This document shows positions 60,940 through 64,000 of a stretch of 64,000 bases of DNA, piece by piece (position 1 is the first letter of the stretch; each line of letters begins with the position of its first letter). The notes under the pieces are model-generated. The model worked only from the letters and a program-made list of their open reading frames with translations, was not told the DNA's origin and searched no databases. This DNA comes from Glutamicibacter sp. JC586 (GTDB lineage Bacteria; Actinomycetota; Actinomycetes; Actinomycetales; Micrococcaceae). The translations under genes and the position numbers were made by a program. The stretch spans positions 186,001 through 250,000 of the forward strand of contig NZ_VHIN01000010.1 of assembly GCF_009805585.1 (NCBI RefSeq). The letters run 5' to 3'.

Positions 60940-62430
60940 ATGGATTTCTACCAGCCGTCTTTGGGCCACCAGTTCATCAACGGATACCAAGTACAAGGTC
61001 AGGGCCCTACACTCCCCCGGATCTCACCAGCCACGGGCGAAGAGTTACTTGAGGTAGATACTGCCACGGATGAACAAGTCGATCAGGCTGTCAAAGCTGC
61101 GGCGACTGCCTTCCCGTCGTGGTCCACCCTGACACCGGGAGAACGCTCAGATCATTTGCTGGCCTTCGCTCGTGAACTACAACTACACGCTGATGAACTC
61201 GCCGCGGTAGAGACCTCCCAAACCGGTAAGAGCATTCGCATGTCCACCGAGTTTGATGTACCCGGATCCATCGACAACGTGAACTTCTTTGCCGGGGCAG
61301 CAAGAAACCTTCAAGGGTTAGCGGCCGGAGACTATGCGGGAAACACCACCTCAATGATTCGTCGTGAAGCTATCGGCGTCATCGGATCGATCAGCCCTTG
61401 GAATTACCCGCTACAGATGGCGGCGTGGAAGATTCTTCCAGCCATCGCAGCAGGTAATACGATCGTGCTCAAGCCCAGTGAACTCACTCCCGGAACCTCG
61501 GTGTTGTTCGCCAAGGCCGCAATCGATGCTGGGCTTCCTGCAGGTGTCATCAATGTGGTTCTTGGTGATGGCCCCCGTGTTGGGTCGGCCTTGGTTCGTC
61601 ACCCCCTGGTGAAAATGACCTCCTTCACCGGGTCCACCGCGGTGGGACTGAAGATCATGTCTATGGCTGCCGAACGTGGAAATCGTGTGCACCTTGAACT
61701 GGGCGGCAAGGCTCCTTTTGTGGTCTTCGATGACGCGGACATCGAGGCGGCCGCCCACGGCGCGGTCGCTGGCTCAACAATCAATTCAGGCCAAGATTGC
61801 ACGGCCGCCACCCGCGCCTACGTTCACTCGTCAGTATTTAAAAAGTTCACCTCAAGGGTGGCAGAACTGATGGATGCGATGGTGGTCTCCGATCCGACTG
61901 ACCCGGACACCGATATGGGGTCCTTGATCAGCGAAGCACATTTGGACAAGGTTGCGGCCATGGTTCAGCGGGCTGAGGATTCAGGTGCGAAAGTTCTTGC
62001 TGGTGGACGCCGGGAAGAGCGTCCCGGATTCTATTACCGTCCCACCTTGCTCGTTGGAGCGAAACAGGATTCGGAGATAGTGCAACAAGAGGTCTTCGGA
62101 CCAGTACTCGTTGCTTTACCCTTTGATTCCGATGATGAGGCTATCGAACTAGCCAATGACACCCCGTATGGTTTGGCGGCCAGCGCATGGACTAAAAATG
62201 TGGATCGGGCGATGCGGGCCAGTGCACAGATTCAGGCCGGATGCGTCTGGATCAATGAGCACATCTTGATCGTTTCCGACATGCCCCATGGTGGGTACAA
62301 AGCCTCCGGTATGGGCAAGGACATGAGCCAGTATTCCTTTGACGAGTACACGAACGTTAAGCACGTGATGCTCTCGCATGATCCAGCAGCCCACCGCGAT
62401 TGGCAGGATACCGTCTTCAAACAAAGGTAG
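60940..62430 (+). CDS. Gamma-aminobutyraldehyde-type dehydrogenase
   Basis: A 496-residue NAD-dependent aldehyde dehydrogenase. Asn in SPWNYPLQMAAWKILPAIAAGN, FTGSTAVGLKIMSMA, LELGGKAPFVVFDDAD, and nucleophilic Cys in NSGQDCTAATRAYV match the gamma-aminobutyraldehyde/PatD group. The ATG at 60940 has AGGAGA just upstream; the open frame extends to 60862. Co-orientation with the PuuB-like oxidase supports a polyamine-to-GABA route. The exact aldehyde is inferred. Confidence 0.92.
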   Translation: MDFYQPSLGHQFINGYQVQGQGPTLPRISPATGEELLEVDTATDEQVDQAVKAAATAFPSWSTLTPGERSDHLLAFARELQLHADELAAVETSQTGKSIRMSTEFDVPGSIDNVNFFAGAARNLQGLAAGDYAGNTTSMIRREAIGVIGSISPWNYPLQMAAWKILPAIAAGNTIVLKPSELTPGTSVLFAKAAIDAGLPAGVINVVLGDGPRVGSALVRHPLVKMTSFTGSTAVGLKIMSMAAERGNRVHLELGGKAPFVVFDDADIEAAAHGAVAGSTINSGQDCTAATRAYVHSSVFKKFTSRVAELMDAMVVSDPTDPDTDMGSLISEAHLDKVAAMVQRAEDSGAKVLAGGRREERPGFYYRPTLLVGAKQDSEIVQQEVFGPVLVALPFDSDDEAIELANDTPYGLAASAWTKNVDRAMRASAQIQAGCVWINEHILIVSDMPHGGYKASGMGKDMSQYSFDEYTNVKHVMLSHDPAAHRDWQDTVFKQR

Positions 62431-62437
62431 AGTCCGT

Positions 62438-63556
62438 CTAAAGGCTAACTAGCAGCTGGTTCAGTTTCTGTGTTGCCATCCCCGGTTCAGTGGTGGCGAA
62501 GAAGTACTGGGCCAGCTGTTTTTGCTGTCCGGCAACACCGGTCGCCGCCAGTCGGGCCACTCGATCAGCCAGACCATTGGCATTGCCCAGACGCTGTTCC
62601 GGTGGCAAGCCGTCACCGAGTTTGCTGGGCCGTTCGGAGGCAAGCAGCAATGGTTTGTTCAAAGCCACTGCGTCATAGGCCATCGCCGAGGTGTCGCAGA
62701 TGGCAACGTCAGCCCATACCAACGACTGTGATGGATCGCTGATCGGGTCTAGGTTCGACGTGAAATTAGCCTTGAGTGTAGCGACGGCTTTTCTTGTCTC
62801 GGCTGATTTGTCTCCAGTTTTAGGGTGTGGCCGGAAACGAACTTGGAACCTATCGTCCCCCACTAGCTGAGCAAGAATTCGTTCGCCTAGTTTGGTCAGC
62901 GACGAGTACGCCATCGCTTGCGAGTCGCCTTCCCAGGTCGGGGCGTAGAGCACGCGTATCTTTTCTGCCGGGCGCTCCAATTCCAATTCGTCTAGCTGGG
63001 GACGTCCGATTTGAACCAAGTGCTTTGGGTCAAATCGTGCGATGCTCTCGGTGATGCGCTCTACTGCTGCTGGGCCGGCAACGCAGGCGAAATCGTAGGC
63101 TTTGAGCTGGTTGGAGACCATTGAGGTCTTTTCGCTTTCACCATGATTCAGATGGATATGTGCCGGTCCATTGAAGCGCAGCATGGTGAAGTTCCGTTGC
63201 GCATTATTCACGTAATTGATCGACGTTGTGCCCCAACTACGAAGCTTGGATTCAATCTCTTCCATTGATCGCGTGAAAAACACAGGCAAAGTTGTTTCGC
63301 TCAAAGCTTGCTTAGCGCTCAGGGAATCCATGAGCACTACCCCAATGTTCAGTCCCTGAGTGGCGAGTCGCTCAAAGGTCCCAAGCCATACACCTAGCTG
63401 GTAGAACTGACCGGGACCTTCAGCAAAGAACAAGACATGATCGGCTTGTTGAATTTCCCGTTTTCCTTGGGCTATTTCAGCACGTACAGATCGCTCTGCG
63501 AGTAGGGCCTTGGCTTTGCCTGTCGCCTGAGAAATTTGAGAAGAAATCAATGCCAT
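62438..63556 (-). CDS. CDP-glycerol glycerophosphotransferase-like protein
   Basis: A 372-residue cytoplasmic protein of the CDP-glycerol glycerophosphotransferase family (PF04464). The GT-B-like part has HLNHGESEKTSMVSNQL, IRVLYAPTWEGD, VRFRPHPKTGD and WADVAICDTSAMAYDAVALNKPLLLASE. In other Gram-positives these enzymes polymerise teichoic acid. The N-terminal domain is short. It converges with the aldehyde dehydrogenase gene only 7 bases away. Role in an envelope polymer is inferred from family. Confidence 0.82.
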   Translation of the reverse strand: MALISSQISQATGKAKALLAERSVRAEIAQGKREIQQADHVLFFAEGPGQFYQLGVWLGTFERLATQGLNIGVVLMDSLSAKQALSETTLPVFFTRSMEEIESKLRSWGTTSINYVNNAQRNFTMLRFNGPAHIHLNHGESEKTSMVSNQLKAYDFACVAGPAAVERITESIARFDPKHLVQIGRPQLDELELERPAEKIRVLYAPTWEGDSQAMAYSSLTKLGERILAQLVGDDRFQVRFRPHPKTGDKSAETRKAVATLKANFTSNLDPISDPSQSLVWADVAICDTSAMAYDAVALNKPLLLASERPSKLGDGLPPEQRLGNANGLADRVARLAATGVAGQQKQLAQYFFATTEPGMATQKLNQLLVSL

Positions 63557-63576
63557 ACATGTAGTCTACGTACGAC

Positions 63577-64000
63577 CTAGCCGTTGATAGCAGAAGCCAA
63601 GTTCGAAATGTTGGATTTCATCCAATCAAGGTAGCTGGAATCATCCTGAATGGTTTCTGCGAAGTCGACCACCGGCACCTTACCTTCTTCTGCATCCTTC
63701 TTGAGTAGCTTTGTTTCATTACCCTCGGTCTGCACGTTGTAGGCCAAGGCATCGACCTTAGCGCCTTGCAATTGGTCTTGTGCCTTCTTCAGGGTCATCG
63801 GCGCGATGCCTTCACCCTCTTCAATTGCTTCACTCAGACCAGCAGGGGTGGAATTCTTCATTCCAGCGTCTTCCAACAGGTGGAACGGCACCGGTTCGGT
63901 TCCTACGAAAGTCTTACCCTCTAGCTTGGCGTCAGCCAATTGGGTCTGCAGGTTTTTGATTCCTTCTTTGAAGTCCTCGGCATTCTTTGCATACTGGTCT
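63577..64000 (-). CDS. Zn/Mn-type ABC transporter solute-binding protein, C-terminal part
   Basis: The gene runs off the right edge; its start lies beyond base 64000. The visible 140 residues belong to the ZnuA/TroA-like fold: LADAKLEGKTFVGTEPVPFHLLED, a helical linker, and GNETKLLKKDAEEGKVPVVDFAETI, followed by the C-terminal helix WMKSNISNLASAING. The first open ATG/TTG in the window is not the start. The metal cannot be decided from this half, and the metal-ligand histidines are mostly in the missing N-terminal part. It precedes the CDP-glycerol enzyme on the same strand. Confidence 0.75.
   Translation of the reverse strand, partial: DQYAKNAEDFKEGIKNLQTQLADAKLEGKTFVGTEPVPFHLLEDAGMKNSTPAGLSEAIEEGEGIAPMTLKKAQDQLQGAKVDALAYNVQTEGNETKLLKKDAEEGKVPVVDFAETIQDDSSYLDWMKSNISNLASAING

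Overview
This window looks like chromosomal DNA of a high-GC Gram-positive bacterium of the Micrococcaceae (Arthrobacter/Glutamicibacter type). The evidence is moderately GC-rich actinobacterial coding, frequent GTG starts, a DUF222/HNH protein, a copper amine oxidase whose active-site spacing matches the Arthrobacter enzymes, PucR and HtaA proteins, and an rpmB-rpmG-rpsN cluster. The genus is inferred from remembered protein families, not from a search. I see no CRISPR array, transposase, integrase, rRNA or prophage.

0-10 kb: a secreted M15 peptidase, a class I fumarase, an SseB-like protein, tRNA-Gly(CCC), an AEC transporter, a polar amino acid ABC transporter (binding protein, permease, ATPase), a HerA-like DUF853 ATPase and an anchored extracellular protein. 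10-19.7 kb: an MFS exporter, an NHL-repeat thioredoxin, a lipoprotein and a minus-strand copper handling cluster (His/Met-rich membrane protein, CopC, PCuAC chaperone, Tat-exported DyP peroxidase, CopD-CtaG fusion). 19.7-20.7 kb: two tandem HU genes encoding identical proteins within a 381-bp direct repeat.

20.8-31.8 kb: a tightly coupled minus-strand operon (ABC permease, ATPase, two binding lipoproteins, three luciferase-like flavin monooxygenases, probably an SDR), divergent from an FAD/NAD(P)-binding protein and a GNAT acetyltransferase. The gene mix resembles the Bacillus ytmI/yxe operons for S-modified cysteine salvage. This is the most interesting metabolic system here. 31.8-34 kb: DUF1992 protein, rpmB-rpmG-rpsN, MarR regulator.

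34-48 kb: nitrogen catabolism. A potDABC polyamine importer is divergent from an Lrp regulator and a class III aminotransferase. An IrrE-like metalloprotease and a DUF222/HNH protein follow. A PucR regulator is divergent from mmsA and an omega-aminotransferase, probably for beta-alanine breakdown. 48-52 kb: FAD oxidase, small membrane proteins, a free-standing HtaA domain, a divergent shikimate dehydrogenase-like protein and an Arr rifamycin ADP-ribosyltransferase.

52-62.4 kb: an amine utilisation island with aldehyde dehydrogenase, APC permease, AraC and TetR regulators, a copper amine oxidase (TPQ-type), a Cys/His-rich membrane protein overlapping it, a PuuB-like oxidase and an aminobutyraldehyde-type dehydrogenase. 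The window ends with a CDP-glycerol glycerophosphotransferase-like protein and the 3' part of a Zn/Mn binding-protein gene. Together, several modules import amines, oxidise or transaminate them to aldehydes, and oxidise the aldehydes to acids or acyl-CoA. The copper cluster could supply metal to the amine oxidase and cytochrome oxidase.
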